Of a stretch of 64,000 nt of DNA, positions 21,401 through 33,541 are shown piece after piece (position 1 is the first letter of the stretch; every line of letters starts with the position of its first letter). The position numbers were made by a program, and so were the translations under genes. A model generated the notes under the pieces. The model had not been told where the DNA came from. It saw only the letters and a list, made by a program, of their open reading frames with translations, and searched no databases. The DNA is from Allium sativum (lineage: Eukaryota > Streptophyta > Magnoliopsida > Asparagales > Amaryllidaceae), in contig CM060912.1 in assembly GCA_030737875.1 (NCBI GenBank), forward strand, positions 129,589,993-129,653,992. Direction: 5' to 3'.

Positions 21401-23239
21401 CCCCTTAACACCATCTACCTAATTTCTATCTTCCAAAGTCAACAAACATCGCGCCTCCACTTCAATGAAAAACCGTAAGGAAGAAAATCAAACGAATAAA
21501 TCCTAAATAAATCGAAGAGAAATAGTAAAAATCCGAAACAAGTCCTGTTGCGTTTGGAAGAGGAATTCTTCAATCTGGTAGTACCTATTTGGGGTTCGAC
21601 GCAACTGTTCTTAGTTGTTGTTTTATACAGCGGTGTTAGAGTTTATGATTTCGAGAAATTTAGGCATCCGTTCTTGTTTTGGTTGTTACTATTGGTTTGA
21701 GGAGATGTTTTTGCGTGAGTAGGCAAAGTTTGAGGGAGTTCGGCGCAAATGTACGTCGTTCGACGCCTTATAGCTCGAATAACTGGTCTTCGAACGCGGG
21801 TCCTAAGGTGACGGTGAGTTGGTTCTTTTTGGGTTGAGATTGATAAGGAGTTGATGTGGTGAATTTAGGAGATTTTTGTTGGAATTGTTGTGAAGTGAGG
21901 GAGGAGACAATGGAATGGAAATGTTCGGTAATGGTGTTGAAGCTTTCTGGAGTCGCGATATTCTATTTGAGGAAGATGAACACTGTTCATCACGGGTTGG
22001 TGTAGAAGATGGTTTGGGCCAATGGTAAAAAGGGTAAGGCCCATTTAAATTATAACTTAAGTTAATCTATTTAAATACTATCTGACTTGTAAATGTTATA
22101 TCTGGGTCATATGGTATCAGAATTTTGAACGGTCAGATCCATTGGGATCGTATGGACGAGGGCCACACGATGGAACCGATTGGGAGTGAATTGGAGTTTG
22201 TTACAATTTATAGAAAAATAAATTGTTTGTTCTTAATCGACAATGGTTATCGATATTTAACGATTAACCGCCAATGTGAGTAAAACTCACCAACTCCGAA
22301 CAGTTATATTTTTATAACATATTTTCAGAACTGATAATTATCGATTGATTGATGTGTGTTAACTGTTTGGTTGAATTGCTTATGTATTGGTTGAAATTAT
22401 AGATAACAACATATTTATAAATAGTTAATCAAATATTGATCCTGTTTAGCAGAATATTTCATATTGAAATAAAGTTGATGTTAATTATATTGTTTAGCAT
22501 CTGCGATGCAAGGAAACAGGTTGGAGGGATCCAACTGGATTCCTCAACATTTATTTTATTGTTTTTTATATATTGTAATATATGATGTGATATATAATCT
22601 GTGCTGATTACGTGTGTTGAATGATATCGATCATTGTTATTTGGGTATTTTAAATACCGTAAGAAATACTGGAATGTAGAAAAGGGGATTTTCAAATTGT
22701 GTTTTGAAAATAAATTATTTATATAAATCGGTGGATTTTATATATAAAAGAAAAAGGATTTTTTTAAAGGAAACAGTTATAAAATCAAAAGGGTTTTGAA
22801 AAGGAAAATATTTGTAAACCAAATATAAAGGAAAATATTTGTAAACCAAATATAAAAGAAAATATTTGTAAACCAAATATAAAGGAAACACTTGAAAAAT
22901 AAATAGAGTTGTAAAAAGGAAATATTTATTTAGAAAATAAATAGAGTTATAAAAGGGATTTATTGGGAAATGAAAAGAATGTCATATAAGGAAATATTTG
23001 GTATATGAATAGAATTTTACATCAAGAAAGTTTAGACCCGTGCTTCGCACACGGGTATAACATGATATGGGTTTAAAGCAAAGATTTTAAATAGAATCTG
23101 TTGTTACCGATAGATTGAGAAGATTAATTTATGAATAATATATTATAAATTAAATAAAATATTTATCATTGGATAAATAAAATATATAAATCAGGACTTA
23201 TATAGAGAAGTAAGAATCGATTTCAACATCGATATTTGA

Positions 23240-23816
23240 AACTGAATATAGAAGTAGAGTTAATCAAAGGAGTTAATCAAAATGTGTTAATCAAAATGTG
23301 TTAATCAAAATGAGTTAGAGTTAATCGATTAGAGTTAGAGTTAATTGAAAATGAGTTATCGAATATTAGTTACTCGAAAGAAGATTATCGAATATAGTTT
23401 ATTTGAATAGAATTAAAGGAGTTAATCGAATATAGTTTATTCGAATAAAATTAAAGAAGTTAATCGAATATAGTTTATTCGAATAGAATTAAAAGAGTTA
23501 ATCGAATATAGTTTATTCGAATAGAATTAAATGAGTTAATCGAATATGAGTTGATCGAGTTAGAGTTAAATCGAATTAGAGTTAATCAAAAGTAGTTAAT
23601 CGAATTAGAGTTAATCGAAAGTAGTTAATCGAATAGAGTTAATTGAAAAGAAGATTATCGAATATAGTTTATTCAAAAGAAGATTATTGAATATAGTTTA
23701 TTCGAAAGAAGATTATCGAATATAGTTTATTCGAAAGAAGATTATCGAATATATTTTATTCGAAAGAAGATTATCGAATATAGTTTATTCGAAAGAAGAT
23801 TAACGAATATTGGTTA
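23240..23816 (+). repeat. Palindrome array of B 3' LTR, left part
   Basis: Same TCGAATA...TATTCGA hairpin units as 2750-3890. The array resumes after element C at 36951 and continues to about 37450. Confidence 0.8.
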
Positions 23817-24036
23817 TGTGATAGCCCGTGTGGAAAATAGGGGAACCCAGAGTATAGGTTAAAACAATAAACTCCAGGTCAGTCATGTGACTGGTGTGAG
23901 AACTAAAACAGTTATTAATATTGGTTTTTAAAGTTCGGTAAATCAAGGATCCACGCCGTATAACACGGAACGAGTTTCCTCCCAAGAATACCAGTGCATA
24001 AAACAAACAGCGCAATGCTAAATAAAGAAAAATGAA

Positions 24037-24112
24037 GCTGTTATAAGACCCAGGTCAAATCACACAATGCAACGCAAGCTGGAGGATAGGGTTTTTTTTA
24101 TCTTATAACAGC
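24037..24112 (-). ncRNA. Long stem-loop H0 (C, 3' LTR)
   Basis: GCTGTTATAAGA (24037-24048) and TCTTATAACAGC (24101-24112) are perfect 12-bp reverse complements around a ~52-nt loop. The same pair occurs at 31291-31363. D has a pair-preserving variant. Confidence 0.55.
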
Positions 24113-26358
24113 CAAAGCATGCTTGATATGTTAAAAACACATTATTTGATACTATAATAAGTGTATAGTTTCAAAACAATTTCAATCATAAATATCAATC
24201 CTAGGCGGCATGAATGACCCATACCACTATGTCGCCATACTAAGTTGTAGAAATAAAACCGCAATATCACGTATTGGAAATTGGATTTCCGTCATGAGTC
24301 GAGGCAAGGGGCAAGCTCCTCTCCGATTCGAGAAACTCTAGCAAATGTCTCAGGACCCCACTATGATCCTTTGGAACCTCCAAGGCCGGTCCTCTCTTAG
24401 TTTTGAGGATTGGTTATTCCTGAACACATGTTTCCGGTCCTTACAGACCTATAACCAAGGCGCCTCGCATTCCAACAACCACACAGGTGAAAAGTATATA
24501 AATATCAGCCAGTTTAAGCACTGACACCACCACTAGCTAGAAAGAAACGTCGTGCACTCCTTGGGTCCTTATCCCGTTTTTAACTCATACCGAGGTGTGA
24601 GGATTGCTAATTCACGCTATACACAAAGCTACGCCACACAGGCCGCGCTTTGATCATCAACCACAAGACTTTTCTTTTCAATAGAAGCCTTGATCATCTG
24701 CCACTTAGGCGTGCCACACAGGCAATTCACTCCATGCGACTGATGTCCATCGATATACAACCTCTGAGCTCGTACGTCTCAGAGAAGGGCGTTAAGCAAG
24801 AGAATAAATTCTCCACTGCCAAACAGATGTATATTTAATAGAGATCAATCAACACAGAATAAAATCCAATGTCAGACACAGAGTCCATTTACAAGTTCGT
24901 TCTAGGTCTGAACGAAACCGGAGGCACTTTCCTCGCATATCCATCGATCTCCAAGTACGTCTGGACGATCACCGACTGATTCCCTCCTCTTGGGTGTACA
25001 GCCCAATCAAGATCATCAATAATCATCCAAAAGATGTGAAGACTTCCGGTCTTCAACCACCGTCTTCATCTTCGACATATCGTCGAATCGGTTATTCAGA
25101 ATGGGTATAACCCGCTCTTTCCGAATAACCCACGTATATAATAACCACGTGTTACACAAACACAACATACGCCTCATTCCAATTCAGAATATTCTTTTAT
25201 TCAAAATTTCACATTCTCAGGGAAAGGTTCCCATTAATTTTATCAAAGATAAATTCTTCTAAATTTATTCTTTAATCTTTCTTTGGATATCATTTCAAAC
25301 CATTTTATGGTTTTCCAAACTAGTCGGGATTAGCGAACTAGACCGAAGTAATTATTTGTTTTATTTCCCAATCCCAACCTATTCATCCCATGGAGAAAAG
25401 TGGTAATACTCCATATCTAACACCACGGTGTTATCGGTAAAATTAATTACCATTTCAAGTTCAAATCAAATTAAAGATTTAACTATCGCTTTGGAGCAAA
25501 ACTGGTGATACTCCACCCTCGATCACTTTTCAAATTTTATAATTTAAATTATCAATTCAAAATTCAATCTAATTAAAGATTCATTAAAACTCCACTTGGT
25601 TTTAATCTTTCCAAAAATCAATATCCTGTTTTAACTGGGTTAAAGAACCAATGTCATCTAAAACACGACTCACGATAAACCCCAAATCACATTTGATATT
25701 AAATACAAGGCTCTGAATAGAAAATATACCGACTTATATTCAATATCAAATTCTGAAACCAACAAATATCGGATTGGAAATAACGATATAAATATATCTT
25801 TCAAATTCCCATAACAATATCTGTATAATCACGGAATCCAACATCGAAATATTCCAAAGACAATTTCGATTCAAATCCGCTTTCACTTTATATATATTGA
25901 AAATTCCGGTTATTTTCAAAACCAATTCAGATTCAATTTATTTATTTAAAAATAGTTGGATTTTTATTTCTAGTTCAAAACTAGTTCATTTCGATAAAAA
26001 TCTATTTTTATCCTTTCAAATGTGGAATTTTTCATCCCAGTTCTTTCCAATTCACATATAATGATTTTACACAAATTATTAATATTTTTAATAATTTTAT
26101 CAAGGCCCGTACAGTCGATTTCCATCAACGGCCATCGAACTGCACTTACAACGACCTTTTCCAAATTTGATTTGGACATAATTCCAAATCCAACCGTTAG
26201 ATTTCAAATTTCTAATATTCATTGGAAAGCTCTTCTCGATACGAACCCAACGGTTCTGGTTTTAGGAGAATCCGACGGTCGGATCTCCCGTAATGTCCGT
26301 TCGAAGTCAATGGTCGAAATTCTCGAACTGCCACGGTGCGATGCGTTCTATTCAGGAC

Positions 26359-26400
<42 letters not shown>

Positions 26401-26679
26401 TTAGTCGATTTTCCTTTTTAAAACGTATTTTATAAATCGTTTTAAATTCGTTTTCAAAACCATTTCAACTTTATATTCAATTTCAAATCAAAATTGAATG
26501 TTTCATATCATTACTATATAAATGATAATATTTTCAAAACGTTATATTTTGAAATCGCTACCTTTTCTATATTCATTATAAAAAACGAATATAATCGATA
26601 TAAATATCGTTCATGTCAAAATAGCGCAACTCTAATCAACACGGCTTTATATATTTCAATAAATTCGTTATTCTATTCA

Positions 26680-26960
26680 ACAAATGAATATTTATTCTAT
26701 CCAACACATGAATCTATATTTCTTTCAACACATTAATATTCTCAACACATGAGCACTGTCAACACATGACTATTTATATTATGTAATATATTTTATAAAA
26801 TTATGGTATCTATCGTTTGATTTTTAATCAGACTCCAACCGTAAAGTAGGTTCTAATCTTAAATATGATAAAGATGTAAATTTTATTGTTAAAATATTTT
26901 ACTCAACACATGAGTATCCTCAACACATGAGCATCGTCGACACATGGCTATTTTTATATT
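26680..26960. repeat. CAACACATGAA-type repeats (C, 3' LTR)
   Basis: Irregular tandem copies of a CAACACATGA word separated by AT-rich spacers. The copy in the other LTR is at about 33825-34105. D has a much more regular and longer version. Confidence 0.65.
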
Positions 26961-27575
26961 CTAATATTCTTTATTTTCCCAATTGGAATGAGGCCCAATC
27001 AATTACCATATAATGTTAATTATATGGATTCCATACAACACATGTATATAATAGCAACGATAAACAATCAACCATCATCCAAAGTGCACCACACAACTAC
27101 ATAAGCATCAAATATAAATAATTAACGCTTACACAGCCTGTCGACCAATCGATCGACATACAATTAATTATTGGGATTAGTGTATGCCATGTATCATCCC
27201 AACACCCGTGTGGGGTTTCAAATCAACAAACACTGAATATTATTTGTGCAGTTGGGCGATGTGTAAAATTTATCGTCCCAATCAATGTCCTACAAATAGA
27301 TGTACATAAACAAACCGTCCGGTTTGTAAATGAATATTTATTTATTCACATTCACTATATTCGTATTCACGTTAAAAATTATATTTTTAATGATAATTAA
27401 TTTATTTCAACACATTAATCTATATTATCGATTTCACATCAACATCACAAACAAATTTCACAACACATCAAACAAGCATACAAGCCGTCCATGGCCTGTG
27501 GACGACGGGTGTCGGGTGCTGCTAAGCACCGTCTACATCCTAGTATATATTTATAACAAGAAAAAGAAATTTAAA

Positions 27576-27590
27576 GTGAGAAGTTCTCAC
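27576..27590 (-). promoter_or_regulatory. GTGAG splice-donor-like hairpin (C, 3' LTR)
   Basis: On the minus strand GTGAGAACTTCTCAC, a perfect 7-bp stem with one unpaired base, preceded by TTTG. The same hairpin is at 34733-34747. Confidence 0.45.
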
Positions 27591-27884
27591 CAAAGCTAAT
27601 CCAAACTCCATGACTCTTCTTATGTAGAAGTCATCACTGTTCTCGCCTTTTACCACTTTCGTTGCCCGTAGCCACTACATATATAAAAATCACACTTTTA
27701 TATGTTGCTATGTATATAAAAATCATATTTTTATAATCACTCCATATGGATAAAAATTCTATTTTTACATCGCTACTATATAGATAAAAATTCTATTCTT
27801 ACATCGCTACTATATAGATAAAAATTCTATTTTTACAACGGTGTTCATATAATAAAGATTATATTTTTATCACACTATTCTCTA

Positions 27885-28310
27885 CATAAAGATTTCGCCT
27901 TTTCAAATATAAAGATTTCGCCTTTCAAATATAAAGATTTTGCCTTTTCAAATATAAAGATTTCGCCTTTTCAAATATAAAGATTTCGCCTTCTCAAATA
28001 TAAAGATTTATATTTTCTTTACGACTTTACCTAAATAAAAATAATATTTTTATATCTTCTATTATATAAAGATCATATTTTTAATATGATCCTAGTATAA
28101 AAATTATATTTTTAACTTTTCTATATTATAAAAATTATATTTTCTAATCAAAGATCTAAGCTTTAGAATGCCTCTCGTACGATAAAAATCTTATCCTTTC
28201 ACGATTAAAAATACGATCTTTTCACGATTAAAAATACGATCTTTTCATGATTAAAAATACGATCTTTTTACGATTAAAAATACGATCTTTTCACGATTAA
28301 AAATTGTATT
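27885..28310. repeat. Two short tandem arrays (C, 3' LTR)
   Basis: 27885-28015 holds about six copies of a 22-bp unit containing AAAGATTTCGCCTTTTC. 28190-28310 holds about five copies of a 22-23 bp unit containing CACGATTAAAAATACGATC. Between and before them are many AAAAAT...ATTTTT inverted words. The other LTR has the same arrays at about 35035-35195 and 35380-35515, with one more copy in each. Confidence 0.75.
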
Positions 28311-28394
28311 TTCCTATTTCAAATCTATATATATAAAACAAGGTTTATAGAAAATAAATAAACGAAACTGGAAATAAACTTACTGTTCAAAGGG

Positions 28395-28755
28395 AGAGGA
28401 AGTTCACTGACATCGACCGAAAAAAAGGGAGGGGGGGGGGGGGAATGTTCGTTGACGACTGAGGTAAGGGTCGGAGCAGGCTGTCGGGTGGTGGATCTAG
28501 GGCTGCGCGGGGTCAGGTAATGGTCGGAGGGGGGTGCGCCTGCCCTAGGCGGCGGCGAGGCAGCTCGGTGGTGGGAGGAACTCTGGGGGGAGGTGCTGGT
28601 TTCTTGGAACGAGGAGGGATGGCGTGGGTTTCAACGTGGAGCTGGAGAAAGGAGGAATGGAAGCGGAGAAGAAGGGGGGTGCGGATCGAGGCGGCGGAGG
28701 TCAGGTGGCGTGGGCGTCGGGGTCGCGATGAGAAGGGGCTAGGGTTCTAGCGTCT
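28395..28755 (-). other. GC-rich leader block (C, 3' LTR)
   Basis: A 360-bp, strongly GC- and CpG-rich island in AT-rich DNA. On the minus strand it starts AACCCTAGCC, a common plant 5'-leader motif, and lies downstream of an AT-rich TATA-like region (about 28819-28835). It ends before AACA/GTAAGT, a donor-like site near 28384. The plus-strand frame at 28520-28750 is glycine/arginine-rich, as expected from base composition, and is not taken as a gene. A matching block is at 35595-35965. Confidence 0.4.
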
Positions 28756-29726
28756 TTTTTTGTTTTGAACTGAAATGATGAAGTGAATAGGGGGTTGAAC
28801 GTGTAAAAGGATGGGGGAATATATTTTAATATATTTAATTTAATTTTTAACTTCAAAAACGTGACATTTTATTTCGAAATCAAAATCGAACCCACTGACT
28901 GTCGTCCCTAGCTAATTACTCCTATTCCGAACATAATGGGATATGCCAAATAGGCCAATTCAATCATATCGACTCGTTTCCGTCAAAATCAAAATATAAA
29001 TCTATATATTGAATTTTGAACGCACATTTCAAATTACCGAGACCACATACTAACTCGAAAAATTCCAGAAAAATATTTTCTAGCTTCATATTGACGATAC
29101 GGTCCTAACAAAACTAATTTCGTTGAATTCTGAGGCCGTTTGAAAAAAGGTCGTTTTCCAGTCGATTAAAATCAACTGAAACTGGTCGAACACGTTTTCC
29201 TTTGCCACGCTCACATATTGGTTCAAAAAATTTTGAAATTTGAAACCTAGCATTAATTTGACATTGCGGATCCAACAAAAGTGGTTTCATCGAAAACCGA
29301 GGTCGTTTGCAAAATTTCCATTTTTAAGGGCAAGAATTTCCATAGCGACTATTCTGAAAATTCATTTGGCCATAACTTTTGATTCCCGCTATGAAATTTT
29401 GATTTTTCGGATTCGTTGGAAAGATATTCTCAATTAGATTCAAATATTTTTGGTTTCGTTAAAATCCGGTTTATTTTGCACCCGACACATTCAATTGAAA
29501 TTTGAAATCGAGTTATCGAACTACCGCGCCATCTTCAATTCCTTTTATAATTATATATATAATTATTTCTATTCTAACGACGATCTATATAAATATACAC
29601 GTTCAAATTCATTCAAAATAAATTTTCGTCACTATTATTTAAAATAATTCATTTTAAATAACCAAAATTCACTAAAATTGCCAAAATAAAAATTTTAAAT
29701 TTGCTCGCATTTTCCAGGTTGTTACA

Positions 29727-30768
29727 TTCTCCCCCACTTAAAACTTTTCGTCCCCAAAAAGGAACGAAGCCGAAAGTTGTTTAACTAATCAACTCAACTT
29801 CCAGTATTTTACTCACGGCTTAAGTTCTTCAACTTATCAGTTTCTAAGAACTTTTCAAATTTTTCAAAAATTTGGCTAACACCCTAAATTTTCGAAAAAT
29901 TTCGCCATAACCTCCCCTGCACCGGGAGCACCGGGAAAATCCCGAAATTGCCATACAGGCCCTCTGATCTCAAAAAGAAAAAGAAAAAGCCAAGCGGCTA
30001 GCCAATCGGCTCATAAAATCATCATCACCCAAACAAAACAGTAATTATGGTAAACATATACCTATTTGTCGGGCAAACAATTTTATTCTCTGCTCTAGCC
30101 TCCTTGCTATGACCTGTTCACACATATATATGTACATGCATGCAATTGCAAATAATTTTCGATACAATTCAACATTTGATACAATTAGGCATAATAGTTC
30201 TAAATTATCAAACAAATAAACAAACAACACAATCAGCAATCAATTAGTGGATTAACGTTTCAAATTCATAATTTTGATATATATACAGAAAATCATATTT
30301 TTGATGCCAAATCACAACAATGTATTCTAGCTATATTTTGGTTCTCACACCAGTATAATGGAAATATATAGATATCACACCTTCGAAACACGAACATAAA
30401 TATTGATGATGCCATGGTCATTATCAACATCATCTCCGGGCGACTAGAGTGTGATTCTATATCTATCCAGTATATTAAAACATCGAACATACGTTCATGA
30501 CGCGTATATGCAAAATCTTTATATACTCGATTGTCCAAATTCAATACAAATCAAATATTCAAATACGTAGAATAAGGTTTAAATCTTCAAAACAATATTG
30601 CTTTCATTTGAAAAATATACTCTTCACACTCGCTCTAGGATACTACTGATCCTATCTCTAACGAGTCATTCTAATTGGATATTACTAATCCAATATCTGA
30701 TGAATTCTTTCGTATGGTTCTAATGTGTCATGTTCTCGAGCTCTGTAAACCAAAGCTCTGATACCAAC
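29727..30768 (-). mobile_element. Element C interior (non-coding)
   Basis: The primer-binding site TGGTATCAGAGC is on the minus strand at 30755-30766. The polypurine tract is on the minus strand at 29727-29739. The pre-PPT motif is at 29744-29761 and the conserved block at about 29885-30080. Small frames on either strand show no domain. Confidence 0.85.
29885..30080 (-). other. Conserved interior block (C)
   Basis: Read on the minus strand it contains GCCCGACAAATAGGTA, then AGCCGCTTGGCT followed by CTTTTTCTTTTTC, then CTCCCGGTGCAGGGGAG and GTTATGGCGAAA. AGCC/GGCT and CTCCC/GGGAG can each form short stems. The order is the same in A, B and D. Function unknown; it could be a remnant of lost coding sequence or a cis-acting RNA signal. 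Confidence 0.5.
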
Positions 30769-30858
30769 TGTGATAGCCCGTAACTTCCCCGGTAAGGAAA
30801 GCACGGATTATCTTGAGAACACGACAAAATAGAACGCAGACAGAAGAACATTTCATTG

Positions 30859-30864
30859 TTTATT
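30859..30864 (-). terminator. Candidate poly(A) signal (C, 5' LTR)
   Basis: AATAAA on the minus strand, about 90 bp before the LTR end, in the context TTGTAATAAACAATGAAATG. D has the same context at 50788-50793. Confidence 0.45.
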
Positions 30865-31076
30865 ACAACAATTCCATCAGATTACAAGAATATACAGAGC
30901 ATGAATAAATATTATACAACAGAAAAATATCAGAGATTACAATAAATTACATAGCAGCGGAAAAACAATACAAAACACAACTAGAAGTAATACACGGATA
31001 CAGAGCTTTCCGAGTATCGTTCCAGCTGTAAATCAGGATCCTGTGGATATAAATCTGCAAAACCAAAACTACTAGC

Positions 31077-31363
31077 TGCCCGTGTGGAAAATAGGGGCAC
31101 CCAGAGTTTAGGTTAAAACAATAAACTCCAGGTCAGTCATGTGACTGGTGTGAGAACTAAAACAGTTATTAATATTGGTTTTTAAAGTTTGGTAAATCAA
31201 GGGTCCACGTCGTTTAACATGGAACGGCTTTCCTCCAAAGAATACCAGTGCATAAAACAAACAACACAATGCTAAATAAAGAAAAATGAAGCTGTTATAA
31301 GACCCAGGTCCCATCACACAATGCAACGCAAGCCGGAGGATAGGGTTTTTATCTTATAACAGC
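31077..31363 (-). ncRNA. Conserved hairpin series H3-H2-H1-H0 (C, 5' LTR)
   Basis: In plus coordinates: H3 TGCCC (31077-31081) with GGGCA (31095-31099). H2 GAGTTTA (31104-31110) with TAAACTC (31122-31128). H1 CAGTCA/TGACTG at 31134-31147. H0 GCTGTTATAAGA (31291-31302) with TCTTATAACAGC (31352-31363). All stems are perfect. The series lies about 310-600 bp from the LTR end. Confidence 0.6.
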
Positions 31364-33476
31364 CAAAGCATGCTTGATACGTTAAAAACACATTATTTGA
31401 TACTATAATAAGTGTATAGTTTAAAAACAATTTCAATCATAAATATCAATCCTAGGCGGCATGAATGACCCATACCACTATGTCGCCATACTAGGTTCTA
31501 CAAATAAAACCGCAATATCACGTATTGGAAATTGGATTTCCGTCATGAGTCGAGGCAAGGGGCAAGCTCCTCTCCGATTCGAGACACTCTAGCAAATGTC
31601 TCAGGACCCCACTATGATCCTTTGGAACCTCTAAGGCCGATCCTCTCTTACTTTTGAGGATTAGTTATTCCTGAACACACGTTTCCCGGTCCTTACAGAC
31701 CTATAACCAAGGCGCCTCGCATTCCAACAACCACACAGGTGAAAAGTATATAAATGTCAACCAGTTTAAGCACTGACACCATCACTAGCTAGAAAGAAAC
31801 GTTTTGCACTCCTTGGGTCCTTATCCCGTTTTTGACTCATACCGAGGTGTGAGGCTCGCGAATTCACGCTATACACAAAGCTACACCACACAGGCCATGC
31901 TTTGATCATCAACCACAAGACTTTGCTTTTTCAATAGAAGCCTTGATCATCTTCCACTTAGGCGTCCCACACAGGCAATTCACTCCATGCGACTGATGTC
32001 CATCGATATACAACCTCTGAGCTCGTACGTCTCAGAGAAGGGCGTTAAGCAAGAGAATAAATTCTCCGCCGCCAAACAGATGTATATTTAATAGAGATCA
32101 ATCAACACAGAATAAAATCCAATGTCAAACACACAGTCCATTTACAAGTTCTTTCTGGGTCTGAATGAAACCGAAGGCACTTTCCTCGCATATCCATCGA
32201 TCTCCAAGTACATCTGGACGATCACCGATTGATTCCCTCTTCTTAGGTGTACAGCCCAATCAAGATCATCAATAATCATCCAAACGATGTGAAGACTTCC
32301 GGTCTTAAACCGTCGTCTTCATCTTCGACATATCGTCGAATCGGTTATTCAGAATGGGTATAACCCGGTCTTTCCGAATAACCCACGTATATAATAAACA
32401 CGTGTTACACAAACACAACATACGCCTCATTCCAATTCAGAATATTCTTTTATTCAAAATTTCACATTCTCAGGGAAAGGTTCCCATTAATTTTATCAAA
32501 GATAAATTCTTCTAAATTTATTCTTTAATCTTTCTTTGGATATCATTTCAAACCATTTTATGGTTTTCCAAACTAGTCGGGATTAGCGAACTACACCGAA
32601 GTAATTATTTATTTTATTTCCCAATCCCAACCACCCTCGATCACTTTTCAAATTTTATAATTTAAATTATCAATTCACATTTCAATCTAATTAAAGATTC
32701 ATTAAAACTCCACTTAGTTTTAATCTTCCCAAAAATCAATATCCTGTCTTTAACTGGGTTAAAGAACCAATGTCATCTAAAACACGATTCACGATAAACC
32801 CCAAATCACATTTGATATTAAATACAAGGCTCTAAATAGAAAATATACCGACTTATATTCAATATCAAATTCTGAAACCAACAAATATCGGATTGGAAAT
32901 AACGATATAAATATATCATTCAAATTTTCATAACAATATCTGTATAATCACGGAATCCAACATCGAAATATTCCAAAGACAATTTTGATTCAAATCCACG
33001 TTCACTTTATATATATTGGAAATTCTGGTTATTTTCAAAACCAATTCAGATTCAATTTATTTATTTAAAAATAGTTGGATTTTTATTTCTAGTTCAAAAC
33101 TAGTTCATTTCGATAAAAATCTATTTTTATCCTTTCAAATGTGGAATTTTTCATCCCAGTTCTTTCCAATTCACATATTATGATTTTACACAAATTATTA
33201 ATATTTTTAATAATTTTATCAAGGCCCGTACAGTCGATTTCCATCAACAGCCATCGAACTGCACTTACAACGACCTTTTCCAAATTTGATTTGGACATAA
33301 TTCAAAATCCAACCATTAGATTTCAAATTTCTAATATTCATTGGAAAGCTCTTCTCGATACGAACCCAATGGTTCCTGTTTTAGGAGAATCCGACGGTCT
33401 GATCTCCCGTAATGTTCGTTCGAAGTCAATGGTCGAAATTAACGAACTGCCGCGGCGCGACGCGTTCTATTCAGGA

Positions 33477-33541
<65 letters not shown>

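Larger units (their letters stand above)
20348..23816 (+). repeat. Element B 3' LTR, part 1
   Basis: Starts TGTAACGACCCGTATTTTACGG. It includes the U3 block (20630-20940) absent from the 5' LTR, the TATA box (21392-21400), a donor-like hairpin (22276-22290), the GAGG hairpin (22524-22545), the minisatellite (about 22800-22890) and the palindrome array (from about 23240). It is interrupted by element C after GGTTA (23812-23816). Confidence 0.88.
23817..29726 (-). repeat. Element C 3' LTR
   Basis: On the plus strand it runs from TGTGATAGCCCG to GGTTGTTACA. Compared with the other LTR it lacks 302 bp next to its end: 23828 joins sequence equivalent to 31083, at a GCCCG repeated on both sides. 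That removes the AATAAA signal and half of hairpin H3. It holds a stem-loop at 24037-24112, a TA tract at about 26362-26396, CAACACATGAA repeats, short tandem arrays and a GC-rich block. Confidence 0.88.

Noticed and set aside
26022..26435. 137-codon frame, with a related frame at 33141-33545 and 58963-59166
   Set aside because: It ends in the TA microsatellite and is antisense to the element. The similarity is explained by shared LTR sequence, and the length is not conserved.
28520..28750. Gly/Arg-rich 76-codon frame in the GC-rich block
   Set aside because: It follows from GC-rich composition. The matching block at 35595-35965 does not keep the frame, and the transcribed strand is probably the opposite one.
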